From NCBI RefSeq assembly GCF_017873175.1, contig NZ_JAGGJW010000007.1:293014-357013 (forward strand): 64,000 bases of DNA. The letters run 5' to 3'. Below are positions 50,619-59,929 of the stretch, one piece after another. The notes beneath the pieces are model-generated. The model did no database searches and was not told the origin of the DNA. It saw only the letters and a program-made list of their open reading frames with translations. The translations under genes and the position numbers were made by a program. This DNA is from Neorhizobium petrolearium. Its GTDB lineage: Bacteria; Pseudomonadota; Alphaproteobacteria; Rhizobiales; Rhizobiaceae. How positions within the stretch are numbered: position 1 is the first letter of the stretch; each line of letters starts with the position of its first letter.

Positions 50619-51620
50619 CTACCATTCCACGCCGATCTTGCCGAAATGACCGCCGCTCATCTCATAGCGGAAGGCATCCGCCAGCTTTTCGAGCGGAAAC
50701 ACCTTGTCGATGACCGGCCTGAAGAGACCGCAGTCGAGGGCGCGGACAAAGTCCTGCTGCTGGCGGCGGCTGCCGACGAGGATGCCGGAAAGCGTCGCCT
50801 GCCTGCCGGCGAGGGCTGCGGTCGGCACCTCGCCGCGTATGCCGGTCAAGACGCCGATCATGGTTATGCTGCCGCCCATCCTGACCGCCTGGATCGATTG
50901 CGCGAGCGTGCCCGGACCGCCCACTTCCACCACATGGTCGACGCCGCGGCCATCGGTCCAGTCGAAGACCTTTTTGCCCCACTCGGCATGCTCCTTGTAG
51001 TTCACGGTGAATTCGGCGCCCAGTTGCTTCGCCCGTTCCAGCTTTTCATCCGAAGACGACGTGATCGCCACCCTTGCACCCATGGCGCGGGCGAGCTGCA
51101 GGGCATAGATCGAGACGCCGCCCGTGCCGAGCGCGAGCACCGTGTCGCCGGCCTTCAGCCTGCCGATCTCGACCAGTGCCCGCCAGGCAGTCAAACCGGC
51201 GGTGGTGATCGTCGCCGCCTCCGCATGGCTGAACCCTTTGGGCGCCAGCGTGAAGGCGGTTGCCGGCCGCACCGCATATTCGACCGCGAAGCCGTCGATG
51301 CCGTCGCCCGGCGTGCGCGAAAAGCCGCCCGGCAGCGGCGGACCGTCCTGCCAGTCGGGAAAGAAGCAGGAGACGACATGGTTGCCCGGCTTGAACTCCG
51401 TCACCCCTTCTCCGACCTCCTGGACCACGCCGGCACCGTCCGCCATCAAAATCCGGCCATCGGTCGGCGTCCTGCCGCTTGCGACGCCGAGATCATGAAA
51501 ATTCAGCGAGCTACCATGCAGCGCGACCCTTATCTCCCCCGGCCTCGGCCTGCCGGGATCGGGCAGATCGACCAGCTTCAGGGCATCGAGCCCTCCGGGG
51601 GCCGTGACGATGGCTTTCAT
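50619..51620 (-). CDS. Zinc-independent MDR alcohol dehydrogenase / quinone reductase-like
   Basis: A 333-residue member of the medium-chain dehydrogenase family. It lacks the catalytic and structural zinc Cys clusters. The NAD(P)-binding region has ALGTGGVSIYALQLARAMGA at about 165-185, and the N-terminus has SLNFHDLGVASGR, as in quinone-oxidoreductase-like enzymes. The physiological substrate cannot be named. It probably forms a unit with the M20 gene that follows on the minus strand. Confidence 0.88.
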   Translation of the reverse strand: MKAIVTAPGGLDALKLVDLPDPGRPRPGEIRVALHGSSLNFHDLGVASGRTPTDGRILMADGAGVVQEVGEGVTEFKPGNHVVSCFFPDWQDGPPLPGGFSRTPGDGIDGFAVEYAVRPATAFTLAPKGFSHAEAATITTAGLTAWRALVEIGRLKAGDTVLALGTGGVSIYALQLARAMGARVAITSSSDEKLERAKQLGAEFTVNYKEHAEWGKKVFDWTDGRGVDHVVEVGGPGTLAQSIQAVRMGGSITMIGVLTGIRGEVPTAALAGRQATLSGILVGSRRQQQDFVRALDCGLFRPVIDKVFPLEKLADAFRYEMSGGHFGKIGVEW

Positions 51621-51808
51621 GGTGGCCTCCCTTTAGATGACGGAAAATCCTCGGTGACTGAGGTAGCGGGAGACAGGGAGGGTGGCAAGGGCGACGCCGT
51701 GATGAGCATCATGCGCGAGCGGTTTAACTATGAGATCTACTTTTGATTGCCGAAGATTTTTGCTCGACTTATAGACAGTGCGCTAAAAGAAGTGAAGAAA
51801 TTAGGTAG

Positions 51809-54298
51809 TCACACTCGCTCCACAAACCCTTCCAGCACACGCTTCTGCCCCGCCCGGTCAAAATCGATCGTCAGCTTGTTGCCCTCGATTGCCGCGATAT
51901 TGCCGTTGCCGAACTTGATGTGGAACACTCGGTCGCCGACGGAGAATTGCGAGGGGGTTTCGGTGGTGGATTTCGCCACCAGCTCGCCCTCGATGGTGCG
52001 GCCGCGCGGGCCGCTTTCGCCGTAGCCGATGCGTTCCACCGCGTGGCCGGAGCGGGTGCCCCAGTTGTCGCGGGTGGCGTCGGTCTTGTTCTGCTGGGCG
52101 CGTTTCCAGCCGGGCGTCGAATAGGAATTGGCGAAGGGATCGGCCTTGTCGAAGCGCGACTGGCCGTAACCGCCGCGTCCGCCGCCATATCCCCCGTAAT
52201 TCGTATCGGCGACGGCGACGTCCACATGCATCTGCGGCAGTTCGTCGAGGAAGCGTGACGGCATGGTGGATTGCCACAGCCCGTGGATGCGGCGGTTGGA
52301 GACGAACCAGATGTGGCAACGCCGCTTGGCGCGGGTAATCCCCACATAGGCGAGGCGGCGTTCCTCCTCCAGCCCTGCGCGGCCGCCTTCGTCGAGCGCC
52401 CGCTGATGAGGAAACAGGCCTTCCTCCCAGCCGGGCAGGAAGACCGTTTCGAATTCGAGTCCCTTGGCGGAATGCAGCGTCATGATCGACACCGCATCCA
52501 TGTCTTCGTTTTGCTCGGCATCCATGACCAGCGACACGTGTTCCAGAAAGCCACGCATCGACTCGAAGGCTTCCATCGAGCGGATCAGTTCCTTGAGGTT
52601 TTCGAGCCGGCCTGGCGCTTCAGCGGATTTGTCGGCCTTCCACATGTCCGTATAGCCGGACTCTTCGAGGATCTGCTCGGAAAGTTCGATATGCGGCGTG
52701 TTCTCAAGCTTCTGGCTCCAGTTCCGGAAGTTTTGCACGACGTCGAACAGCGCCTTGCGCGCCTTGGGCTTCAGTTCGTCCGTCTCGATGATATCCGCGG
52801 CAGCCTGAAGCATGGGGATATCGCGGGCGCGGGCATAGTCGTGCAGATAGCGCACGGTCGTATCGCCCAGGCCCCGCTTCGGCGTGTTGATGATACGCTC
52901 GAAGGCGAGATCGTCGGCCGGCTGGCAGACAAGCCGGAAATAGGCCATCGCATCGCGGATTTCCATCCGTTCGTAGAAGCGCGGGCCGCCGATGACGCGG
53001 TAGTTGAGGCCGAGCGTCACGAACCGGTCTTCGAATTCGCGCATCTGGAAGGAGGCGCGCACGAGGATCGCCATGTCGTTCAGCGCGTGCTTCTTTCCAT
53101 CGGAATCGCCGCGCTGCAGCCGTTCGATCTCCTCGCCGACGGCGCGGGCTTCCTCTTCGGAATCCCAGGCGGCATGCACGATGACCTTCTCGTCGTCGGG
53201 GTTCACCCGGTCGGTGAACAGCGTCTTGCCGAGGCGGCCTTCGTTATGGGCGATCAGATGGCCGGCGGCGCCGAGAATATGCTCGGTGGAACGGTAGTTG
53301 CGTTCCAGCTTGATCACCCTGGCGCCCGGAAAATCCTTCTCGAAGCGCAGGATATTGTCCACCTCCGCGCCGCGCCAGCCATAGATGGACTGGTCGTCGT
53401 CGCCGACGCAGCAGACGTTCTGCGGCACACCCTTCGGCCGCTGCGCGAGCAGGCGCAGCCACATGTATTGCGCCGTGTTGGTATCCTGATACTCATCGAC
53501 GAGGATATAGCGGAACCTGTTGTGGTAATCCTTCAGGATATCCGGGTTCTGGCGGAAGATCGCGATTGGATGCAGCAAAAGGTCGCCGAAGTCGCAGGCG
53601 TTCAGCGTTTTGAGCCGCGCCTGATAGGCGGCGTAGAGCTCGCGGCCCTTGCCGTTCGCAAAGGCCCGCGCATCGCCTTCGGGGATATCGGCGGGCAGCA
53701 GGCCCTTGTTCTTCCAGGTGTCGATCATGCCGGCGAACTGGCGGGCCGGCCAGCGCTTGTCGTCGAGCCCCTCCGCCTGGATGAGCTGCTTGATGAGGCG
53801 GATGACGTCGTCCGTGTCAAGAATGGTGAAGTCGGAGCGGAGCCCTGCGAGCTCCGCGTGGCGTCGCAGGAGTTTCACGCCGATCGAATGGAAGGTGCCG
53901 AGCCATGGCATGCCTTCCACCGCGCCGCCGACGAGAACGCCGATGCGCTCCTTCATCTCGCGGGCCGCCTTGTTGGTGAAGGTCACCGCGAGGATCTGTG
54001 AGGGATAGGCTCGGCCGGTCGCCAGGATATGGGCGATGCGCGTCGTCAGCACCCGCGTCTTGCCGGTGCCGGCGCCCGCGAGCACGAGGACGGGGCCGTC
54101 CAGCGTCTCGACCGCTTCGCGCTGCTCCGGGTTGAGGCCTGAGAGATAGTCGGGGGCGCGATGCTGATCCCGGGCGGCCATGGCGCGCGCCGCGATGCCG
54201 AGCCCGGCATTTTCCGCAGGCGTCGGGGCAGGTGCCTTGCGCGGCACCGGCTCGGGCTCCTCGTCGAAAAACGGGATGTCGTCGAAACTGTTACTCAT
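51809..54298 (-). CDS. uvrD: UvrD/PcrA-type DNA helicase
   Basis: Superfamily 1 3'-5' helicase of nucleotide excision and mismatch repair. The 829-residue protein has a 55-residue acidic and Pro-rich N-terminal extension, then motif Q (LNPEQREAVE), Walker A LAGAGTGKTR (about 73-82), motif II DEYQDTN, motif III and the C-terminal RecA-like domain with TLHSAKGLEFETVFLPGWEEG and VGITRAKRR. The last about 150 residues include a Gly/Tyr-rich linker and a PcrA-type Tudor-like tail (VGDRVFHIKFGNGNI). The extension is common in alphaproteobacteria. A long antisense frame over it is not a gene. Confidence 0.95.
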   Translation of the reverse strand: MSNSFDDIPFFDEEPEPVPRKAPAPTPAENAGLGIAARAMAARDQHRAPDYLSGLNPEQREAVETLDGPVLVLAGAGTGKTRVLTTRIAHILATGRAYPSQILAVTFTNKAAREMKERIGVLVGGAVEGMPWLGTFHSIGVKLLRRHAELAGLRSDFTILDTDDVIRLIKQLIQAEGLDDKRWPARQFAGMIDTWKNKGLLPADIPEGDARAFANGKGRELYAAYQARLKTLNACDFGDLLLHPIAIFRQNPDILKDYHNRFRYILVDEYQDTNTAQYMWLRLLAQRPKGVPQNVCCVGDDDQSIYGWRGAEVDNILRFEKDFPGARVIKLERNYRSTEHILGAAGHLIAHNEGRLGKTLFTDRVNPDDEKVIVHAAWDSEEEARAVGEEIERLQRGDSDGKKHALNDMAILVRASFQMREFEDRFVTLGLNYRVIGGPRFYERMEIRDAMAYFRLVCQPADDLAFERIINTPKRGLGDTTVRYLHDYARARDIPMLQAAADIIETDELKPKARKALFDVVQNFRNWSQKLENTPHIELSEQILEESGYTDMWKADKSAEAPGRLENLKELIRSMEAFESMRGFLEHVSLVMDAEQNEDMDAVSIMTLHSAKGLEFETVFLPGWEEGLFPHQRALDEGGRAGLEEERRLAYVGITRAKRRCHIWFVSNRRIHGLWQSTMPSRFLDELPQMHVDVAVADTNYGGYGGGRGGYGQSRFDKADPFANSYSTPGWKRAQQNKTDATRDNWGTRSGHAVERIGYGESGPRGRTIEGELVAKSTTETPSQFSVGDRVFHIKFGNGNIAAIEGNKLTIDFDRAGQKRVLEGFVERV

Positions 54299-54572
54299 GC
54301 GGCCAATGTAATGATTCGGACCTGAAAGACCAGAAAATGTTCCTCTTTTATTCCCAGTCTCTCCTTAAGTCCCGGCTAAATTGTGGAATGGCGGATCGCT
54401 GCTCCGTCAGAAAACCGTAATTCGGGGGCGTCATGTATGCATCCGATCTAACAAACCCGTGAGATTTCGTGAGGTTACATTTCCGTAAGGTACGGAATCT
54501 CCCATTGCCTGTGCACATGCAAAAAAGGATACTTGCTCTGGAAATTGGAATGCGCCCCACCCGGAGACCTGA
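54299..54572 (+). promoter_or_regulatory. Divergent region between uvrD and the RND efflux genes
   Basis: A 274-base spacer that should carry both promoters. A perfect inverted repeat is at 54481-54497. The ATG of the efflux adaptor is preceded by CCGGAGACCTGA. No clear LexA box for uvrD is visible. Confidence 0.5.
54481..54497. promoter_or_regulatory. 17-bp inverted repeat, candidate operator of the RND pump
   Basis: TTCCGTA-AGG-TACGGAA, two perfect seven-base arms with a three-base spacer, 75 bases before the adaptor start. TetR- and MarR-type efflux repressors bind such dyads. No regulator gene is adjacent, so any repressor is encoded elsewhere. Confidence 0.5.
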
Positions 54573-55781
54573 ATGCGGATTTGGAAACAGCTTCTGCTGA
54601 GTATCGCGATCCTGGCCGGAGCCTTGTGTCTATGGGTATTCATGGTCCCGAGCGCCGGTGAGACCCTTGCTAGGATGGGCGTCCCGAGCCAGGTGGTGGC
54701 TGCGATCCGTCCCGAACAGGCGAAATCCGCGGCGCAGGGCGCCGGCGGCGGTAATGCTGCAGCGCAGCAGCCGGGCCGGAGCGGCCAGGGCGCAGGCGGA
54801 CAGCGCGGCCAGGGCGGCGGCAACCGCCCGACCATGGTGGTCGCCGAGGCGGTTTCGACCGGCACCGTCAACGATCGCCTGTCGGCGATCGGCAGCGGCG
54901 AGGCGATCCAGTCCGTCATCGTCATGCCGCAGGCCTCCGGCACGATCCATGAAATCATGGTCGCGTCCGGCCAGAAGGTCGTGAAGGGCCAGGTGCTTGC
55001 CCGCCTCGACGACGACGAACAGATGATCGAGCGCGATAAGGCGGAGGTGGCGCTCAGGAGCGCCCAGGAGAAATCCGTCTCCTACAAGAACCTGCAGTCG
55101 GTCTCCCGCCTCGACGTGTTCGATGCCCAGATCGCCGAAGAGGCGGCGAAGCTTGCGCTTTCCACCGCTGAACTCAATCTGAAGCGTCGCGATATCGCAG
55201 CGCCGATCGACGGGATTGCGGGCATCGTCGCGGTCAATATCGGCGACAACGTCACGACGCAGACCAATATCGTCACCATCGACGACAGGTCGGCGATCCT
55301 CGTCGATTTCTGGGCGCCCGAGCGTTTCGCCATCGCCATCGAGCCGAACCAGCCGGTCGAGGCGAGCTCGATCGCCCGACCGGGCCGGATCTTTTCCGGC
55401 AAGGTGGAGGCAATCGATAACCGCGTCGATCCTGCAAGCCGCACGATGCGCATCCGTGCCCGCGTCGAAAATCCGGGCGACGTGCTGCGTGCCGGCATGT
55501 CCTTCAGCGTCAGCATGCGTTTTGCGGGCGAGACCTATCCGGCCGTCGATCCGCTGGCCGTCCAATGGGACGGCGAGGGGTCCTACGTCTGGCAGATCAA
55601 GGACGGCAAGTCGGTCAAGACCCGTGTGCGCGTCGTGCAGCGCAATCCCGATGCGGTTCTCGTGGAAGCTCAACTCAACGAAGGTGACATGGTCGTGACG
55701 GAAGGCCTGCAGCGCGTGAGGGAAGGGGCACCCGTGCGCATCTTCGGCGCGCCGGAAACGGCCGAGGTGGCGCGCCAATGA
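54573..55781 (+). CDS. RND efflux periplasmic adaptor (HlyD-like membrane-fusion protein)
   Basis: Adaptor of a tripartite efflux pump. The 402-residue protein has an N-terminal membrane segment (about 5-25) without lipobox, a Gly/Gln-rich stretch (50-80), the lipoyl-like halves (VVMPQASGTIHEIMVASGQKV and DIAAPIDGIAGIVAVNIGDNV), a short alpha-hairpin and the beta-barrel domain with RPGRIFSGKVEAIDNRVD. Its stop overlaps the start of the permease gene by four bases. No outer-membrane channel gene follows, so a TolC-like protein from elsewhere must complete the pump. Confidence 0.92.
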   Translation: MRIWKQLLLSIAILAGALCLWVFMVPSAGETLARMGVPSQVVAAIRPEQAKSAAQGAGGGNAAAQQPGRSGQGAGGQRGQGGGNRPTMVVAEAVSTGTVNDRLSAIGSGEAIQSVIVMPQASGTIHEIMVASGQKVVKGQVLARLDDDEQMIERDKAEVALRSAQEKSVSYKNLQSVSRLDVFDAQIAEEAAKLALSTAELNLKRRDIAAPIDGIAGIVAVNIGDNVTTQTNIVTIDDRSAILVDFWAPERFAIAIEPNQPVEASSIARPGRIFSGKVEAIDNRVDPASRTMRIRARVENPGDVLRAGMSFSVSMRFAGETYPAVDPLAVQWDGEGSYVWQIKDGKSVKTRVRVVQRNPDAVLVEAQLNEGDMVVTEGLQRVREGAPVRIFGAPETAEVARQ

Positions 55782-58700
55782 AGATCGAACTCCCAAGCTT
55801 TGGTCACGACAGGCAAGCGCCTTCAGGCGACGGTAAATCCAGCCAGACGTTTACGGCGCTCTTCGTCAGGCGGCCGATCCTGGCTGCGGTCCTCAATACG
55901 CTGCTCGTCGTCGCGGGCCTTGCGGCGCTCGCGGGAGTCGAAGTGCGCGAACTGCCGGATGTAGACCGGCCGATCATCACCGTGCAGACCAATTATGACG
56001 GTGCCTCGCCGCAGACCATGGACCAGGAGGTCACCCAGGTCATCGAGGGGGCCGTCGCCCGTGTCAGCGGCCTCAAGGCGCTTTCCTCGCAGTCGCAGTT
56101 CGGTTCGAGCCGGGTGACGATGGAATTTAACGATTCCGTCGATCTTTCGGACGCGGCGAACGACGCGCGCGACGCGGTCGGCCGCATCGTGAACCAGCTG
56201 CCGGACGACGCCGATGACCCGCGCATCGTCAAGGCGGATGCCGATTCGGATGCGATCATGCGTCTGGCGGTCACCTCGTCCAAGCTGTCGATGGAGGATC
56301 TGACCCAGTTGGTCGACAACGAGATCGTCGACCGGCTGGCTGCGGTCGAGGGCGTTGCCGACGTCCAGCTTTACGGCGATCAGGACAAGGTATTCCGCGT
56401 GGACGTGAACCAGGCGGCGCTCGCCGGCCGCGGGCTGACCGTTGCGGACGTCTCCAAGGCTCTGGAAAGCGCGGCGCTCGACGTGCCGGCCGGCTCCCTC
56501 AAGAGCACGACGCAGGACATCGTAGTGCGCACCACGGCCAGTCTCACGACGCCCAGGGATTTTGAAAACGTGCTGATTGCGCCGAACATCCGGGTTTCGG
56601 ATGTGGCGACCGTTTCGCTCGGACCGGACGACGGCTCCACGGTGCTGCGGTCGAACGGCGTGCAAGGCATCGGCCTCGGCATTATCCGTCAGGCCCAGTC
56701 GAATACGCTCAATATTTCCGACGGCGTGAAGAACGCGGTGGCGGAACTGCAGAAGACGCTGCCGGAAGGGACGCGCATCGCGATCACCAGTGACGACGCG
56801 CTCTTCATCAAGGGCGCGCTGCACGAAGTGGAGATCGCGCTCATCCTGTCGGCGACGGTGGTCGTGGCGGTCATCTATCTCTTCCTGCGCGACTGGCGTG
56901 CGACGCTCATCCCGGCGCTGACGATGCCGGTGGCGCTGATCGGCACGCTGGTTGCGATCTATCTCGTCGGTTTCTCGATCAATATCCTGACGCTGCTGGC
57001 GATCGTCCTTGCGACAGGCCTCGTCGTCGACGACGCGATCGTGGTGCTGGAGAATATCGTCCGGCGACGGATGGAAGGCATGGGACCGCGGGCTGCCGCC
57101 GTGCTCGGCACGCAGGAAGTGTTCTTCGCGGTCATTGCGACGACCGCGACGCTTGCGGCCGTCTTCATCCCGCTGTCCTTCCTTCCCGGCCAGATCGGCG
57201 GACTGTTCAAGGAATTCGGCTTCGTGCTTGCCTTCTCGGTCGCGTTGTCCTCGGTCACGGCACTTACCCTATGCCCGATGCTGGCGTCGCGCATGCTCAC
57301 AAGGCCGATGAAGGAGGAACACGGCCTGCTTGGCGTGTTCGGCAATGCGTTTGCCCGCATCTATGCCTCCGCGCTTCGTTTTTGCCTGAATGCGCCGCTG
57401 GTCGTCATTATTGTTTCGGCGATCTTTGCATTCGCCGCCTATCACGTCTTCGGTCAGGTCAAGAGCGAACTGACACCGCGCGAGGACCGCGCCTCGATCA
57501 TGCTGCGGCTTACCGCGCCGCAGGGCGTGAGCCTGGATTTCACCCGCGACCAGATGCAGCGTGTCGAGGAGAACCTGAAGCCGCTGCTGGACGCAGGCGA
57601 GATTGCCAATATCTTCTCGATCTCCGGCTTCAACAACAACAAGAACAGCGGTTTCATGGTGCTGACGCTTGCTCCCTGGGACGAGCGCGCCCGGACCCAG
57701 GACCAGATCGCCGCGGATGTGAATGCGGCGGCGCTCCGCGTTCCGGCGCTGCGCGGTTTCACGATGCAGTCGAACAGCCTCAAGATCCGCGGCGCCGGCA
57801 ACGGCCTGCAGATGGCGCTGGTCGGCAATGACTATGATCTGCTCACCTCGACTGCGCTGAAACTGGTGTCGCAGATGGAGCAGAGCCCTCTGTTCGACAC
57901 GCCGCGCCTCACCAACGAGCCGACCCAGGCGCAGCTTTCCGTCGCGATAGACCGCGAACGTGCCTCCGACCTCGGCATCGATATCACCGGACTGTCGACG
58001 GCTATGCAGTCGCTCCTGGAAGGGCGGTCGGTGGTCGATGTCTTCGTCAACGGCGATGCGCTGCCGGTGAAGCTCACCTCCACCACCCGGCCGCTCGACG
58101 ACCCGACCGATCTTGAAAATCTTTTCCTAAAGACCGGTGACGGCAAGATCGTGCCCATGTCGACGATCGCATCCCTGAAGGAGGGAGCCGTGGCGCCGCA
58201 GCTCAACCGGGAGCAGCAGCTTGCCTCGGTGTCGATCTCTTCCGGCCTGCGTGACGGCGTTGCGCTCGGCGATGCCGTCAAGGAGATGACCGCGCTCGCC
58301 CAGCCGCTCCTGCCGTCGGGCGTCCGGCTGATGCCGATGGCTGAGGCCAAGACGCTCGGCGAGAATTCGAACGCCATGCTGCTCACCTTCGGTTTTGCGA
58401 TCGCCATCATCTTCCTGGTGCTCGCCGCCCAGTTCGAAAGCGTGCTGTCGTCGCTGATCATCATGGCAACGGTTCCGCTCGGGCTTGCCTGCGCCGCGAT
58501 CGCCTTGGTGCTGACGGGATCCAGTCTCAATGTCTACAGCCAGATCGGCCTCGTGCTGCTTGTCGGGGTCATGGCCAAGAACGGCATCCTGATCGTGGAG
58601 TTCGCAAATCAGCTGCGGGATCGCGGCGCGAATGTCCGCGACGCGATCGAAACGGCCTGCGCCCTTCGGCTGCGCCCGGTCATGATGACGATGATTGCGA

Positions 58701-58972
58701 CGATCATCGGCGGCGTTCCGCTGGTGCTTGCGAGGGGCGCCGGCGCCGAAGCGCGTATCGCGCTCGGCTGGGTCATCGTTGGCGGCCTCGGTTTTGCCGT
58801 GCTCATCACGCTGTTTATCACGCCGGTCGCCTATCTTCTGATCGCCCGCTTTGCCAAGCCGCACATGCATGAGGAAGAGCGGTTCCACCAGGAACTCGCG
58901 CATGCCGCGCGCCGCAAGGATGATGAGGTCGGTGAAGAGAAGAAGGACGAGCCGTTGCTGGCGGCAGAGTGA
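55778..58972 (+). CDS. RND multidrug efflux permease (HAE-1 family)
   Basis: Proton-driven inner-membrane exporter. The 1064-residue protein has the RND plan: TM1 near residue 30, a large periplasmic loop, TM2-6 (about 350-500), a second loop and TM8-12 (about 865-1040). The proton-relay Asp pair is in ATGLVVDDAIVVLENIVRR, and the conserved GVMAKNGILIVEFANQL is in TM10. The cytoplasmic tail is highly charged. The substrate is not predictable; sequence features are those of drug rather than metal RND pumps. Overlap with the adaptor gene supports strict co-expression. Confidence 0.95.
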   Translation: MKIELPSFGHDRQAPSGDGKSSQTFTALFVRRPILAAVLNTLLVVAGLAALAGVEVRELPDVDRPIITVQTNYDGASPQTMDQEVTQVIEGAVARVSGLKALSSQSQFGSSRVTMEFNDSVDLSDAANDARDAVGRIVNQLPDDADDPRIVKADADSDAIMRLAVTSSKLSMEDLTQLVDNEIVDRLAAVEGVADVQLYGDQDKVFRVDVNQAALAGRGLTVADVSKALESAALDVPAGSLKSTTQDIVVRTTASLTTPRDFENVLIAPNIRVSDVATVSLGPDDGSTVLRSNGVQGIGLGIIRQAQSNTLNISDGVKNAVAELQKTLPEGTRIAITSDDALFIKGALHEVEIALILSATVVVAVIYLFLRDWRATLIPALTMPVALIGTLVAIYLVGFSINILTLLAIVLATGLVVDDAIVVLENIVRRRMEGMGPRAAAVLGTQEVFFAVIATTATLAAVFIPLSFLPGQIGGLFKEFGFVLAFSVALSSVTALTLCPMLASRMLTRPMKEEHGLLGVFGNAFARIYASALRFCLNAPLVVIIVSAIFAFAAYHVFGQVKSELTPREDRASIMLRLTAPQGVSLDFTRDQMQRVEENLKPLLDAGEIANIFSISGFNNNKNSGFMVLTLAPWDERARTQDQIAADVNAAALRVPALRGFTMQSNSLKIRGAGNGLQMALVGNDYDLLTSTALKLVSQMEQSPLFDTPRLTNEPTQAQLSVAIDRERASDLGIDITGLSTAMQSLLEGRSVVDVFVNGDALPVKLTSTTRPLDDPTDLENLFLKTGDGKIVPMSTIASLKEGAVAPQLNREQQLASVSISSGLRDGVALGDAVKEMTALAQPLLPSGVRLMPMAEAKTLGENSNAMLLTFGFAIAIIFLVLAAQFESVLSSLIIMATVPLGLACAAIALVLTGSSLNVYSQIGLVLLVGVMAKNGILIVEFANQLRDRGANVRDAIETACALRLRPVMMTMIATIIGGVPLVLARGAGAEARIALGWVIVGGLGFAVLITLFITPVAYLLIARFAKPHMHEEERFHQELAHAARRKDDEVGEEKKDEPLLAAE

Positions 58973-58984
58973 GGAGCGATCGTC

Positions 58985-59830
58985 TCACTCCCGTTGCAGC
59001 AACTCGTCGAGTTGATCTGCCAGTTTCCCACCTGCATTCCTGTCCTCCGCCATCTTCCGGTAAAGCCCGGCCATTCCCCTGAAGATGAGGGAGGCGGGGT
59101 CGTCTTCACCGAGGAAGGCGGCGATCTCCTCCATTTCCGCCACCCAACGATAGGCCTTGGGATACATGTCGGGAATGCCGAGCGAGAGTTTCCGGTTGAG
59201 ATCGGGCGCGCTGTCTGCGAGTTCGCCCTTCAAACTCTGGTCCGCGCCGGAGCGGATGGCGGCGAGCATCATCGCCGTACCGAGGCCGACGACGCCCTTG
59301 TTGATGCCTCCGTAACACATCTTTAGTGCCGAAGCGGCGCCGAGCGGTCCGTCGATGCGGCGTATGTCAAGCCCGCGTCCGGCGAGGAGCCCGCTCCTGT
59401 TTCCGGCATCGCCGCTCACATACAGTTTAGTGCCGTCATAACCCGGTTTCGGCGGCATTCCGATGATCGAGCCGTCCAGCACCTCTGCATGCTGCAGATC
59501 GAAGCGCTTCGCGACTTCGCCCATTGTCTTCGGGGAAATGGCGTTGCAGTCCATGAAGGTGATCCGCTTCCCGTGCCCTGCGGCCACCGCCGCCAGTTTC
59601 TCGGCGACAGCGATGGCCTCGGCCGGCGGCACGATCGAGAGGATGATGTCCGACGCGACCATTTCATCAAGGCTGGCGGGCCGCATGCCGGCGGCTTCCG
59701 CCCGTTCCCTGGTCGCGGGCGAACGGCCTTCGAGATAGGTCAGCACCGTGGTGCCGCCTTCGACCAGCCTCCGGCCGATCCCTGCTCCCATCGCACCTGC
59801 GCCAAAGATCGCGATCACTGCCATTGCCAT
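58985..59830 (-). CDS. NAD(P)-dependent oxidoreductase, 6-phosphogluconate dehydrogenase-like (DUF1932)
   Basis: A 281-residue protein of the beta-hydroxyacid dehydrogenase group. The N-terminal Rossmann motif is IAIFGAGAMGAGIGRRL, and the central MDCNAISPKTM matches the substrate-binding signature area. The catalytic Lys is probably in ASALKMCYGGINKGVVGLG, followed by a helical C-terminal domain of the DUF1932 type. The substrate is unknown. The start may be at 59830 or at the second ATG (59824), which is better spaced from GGGGAG. Convergent with the RND permease. Confidence 0.85.
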   Translation of the reverse strand: MAMAVIAIFGAGAMGAGIGRRLVEGGTTVLTYLEGRSPATRERAEAAGMRPASLDEMVASDIILSIVPPAEAIAVAEKLAAVAAGHGKRITFMDCNAISPKTMGEVAKRFDLQHAEVLDGSIIGMPPKPGYDGTKLYVSGDAGNRSGLLAGRGLDIRRIDGPLGAASALKMCYGGINKGVVGLGTAMMLAAIRSGADQSLKGELADSAPDLNRKLSLGIPDMYPKAYRWVAEMEEIAAFLGEDDPASLIFRGMAGLYRKMAEDRNAGGKLADQLDELLQRE

Positions 59831-59929
59831 AGCTCCCCGAGAATGAAGGACGATGGATCTGATTTAGAGCATTTCTCCACAATCCGGTAGCAGAAGCCCC
59901 CGGCAGTAGTTCCGGACTTATTGCGGGTC

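Noticed and set aside
52271..54001. A 576-codon frame antisense to uvrD
   Set aside because: Same reason: antisense shadow of a high-G+C gene, composition unlike a real protein.
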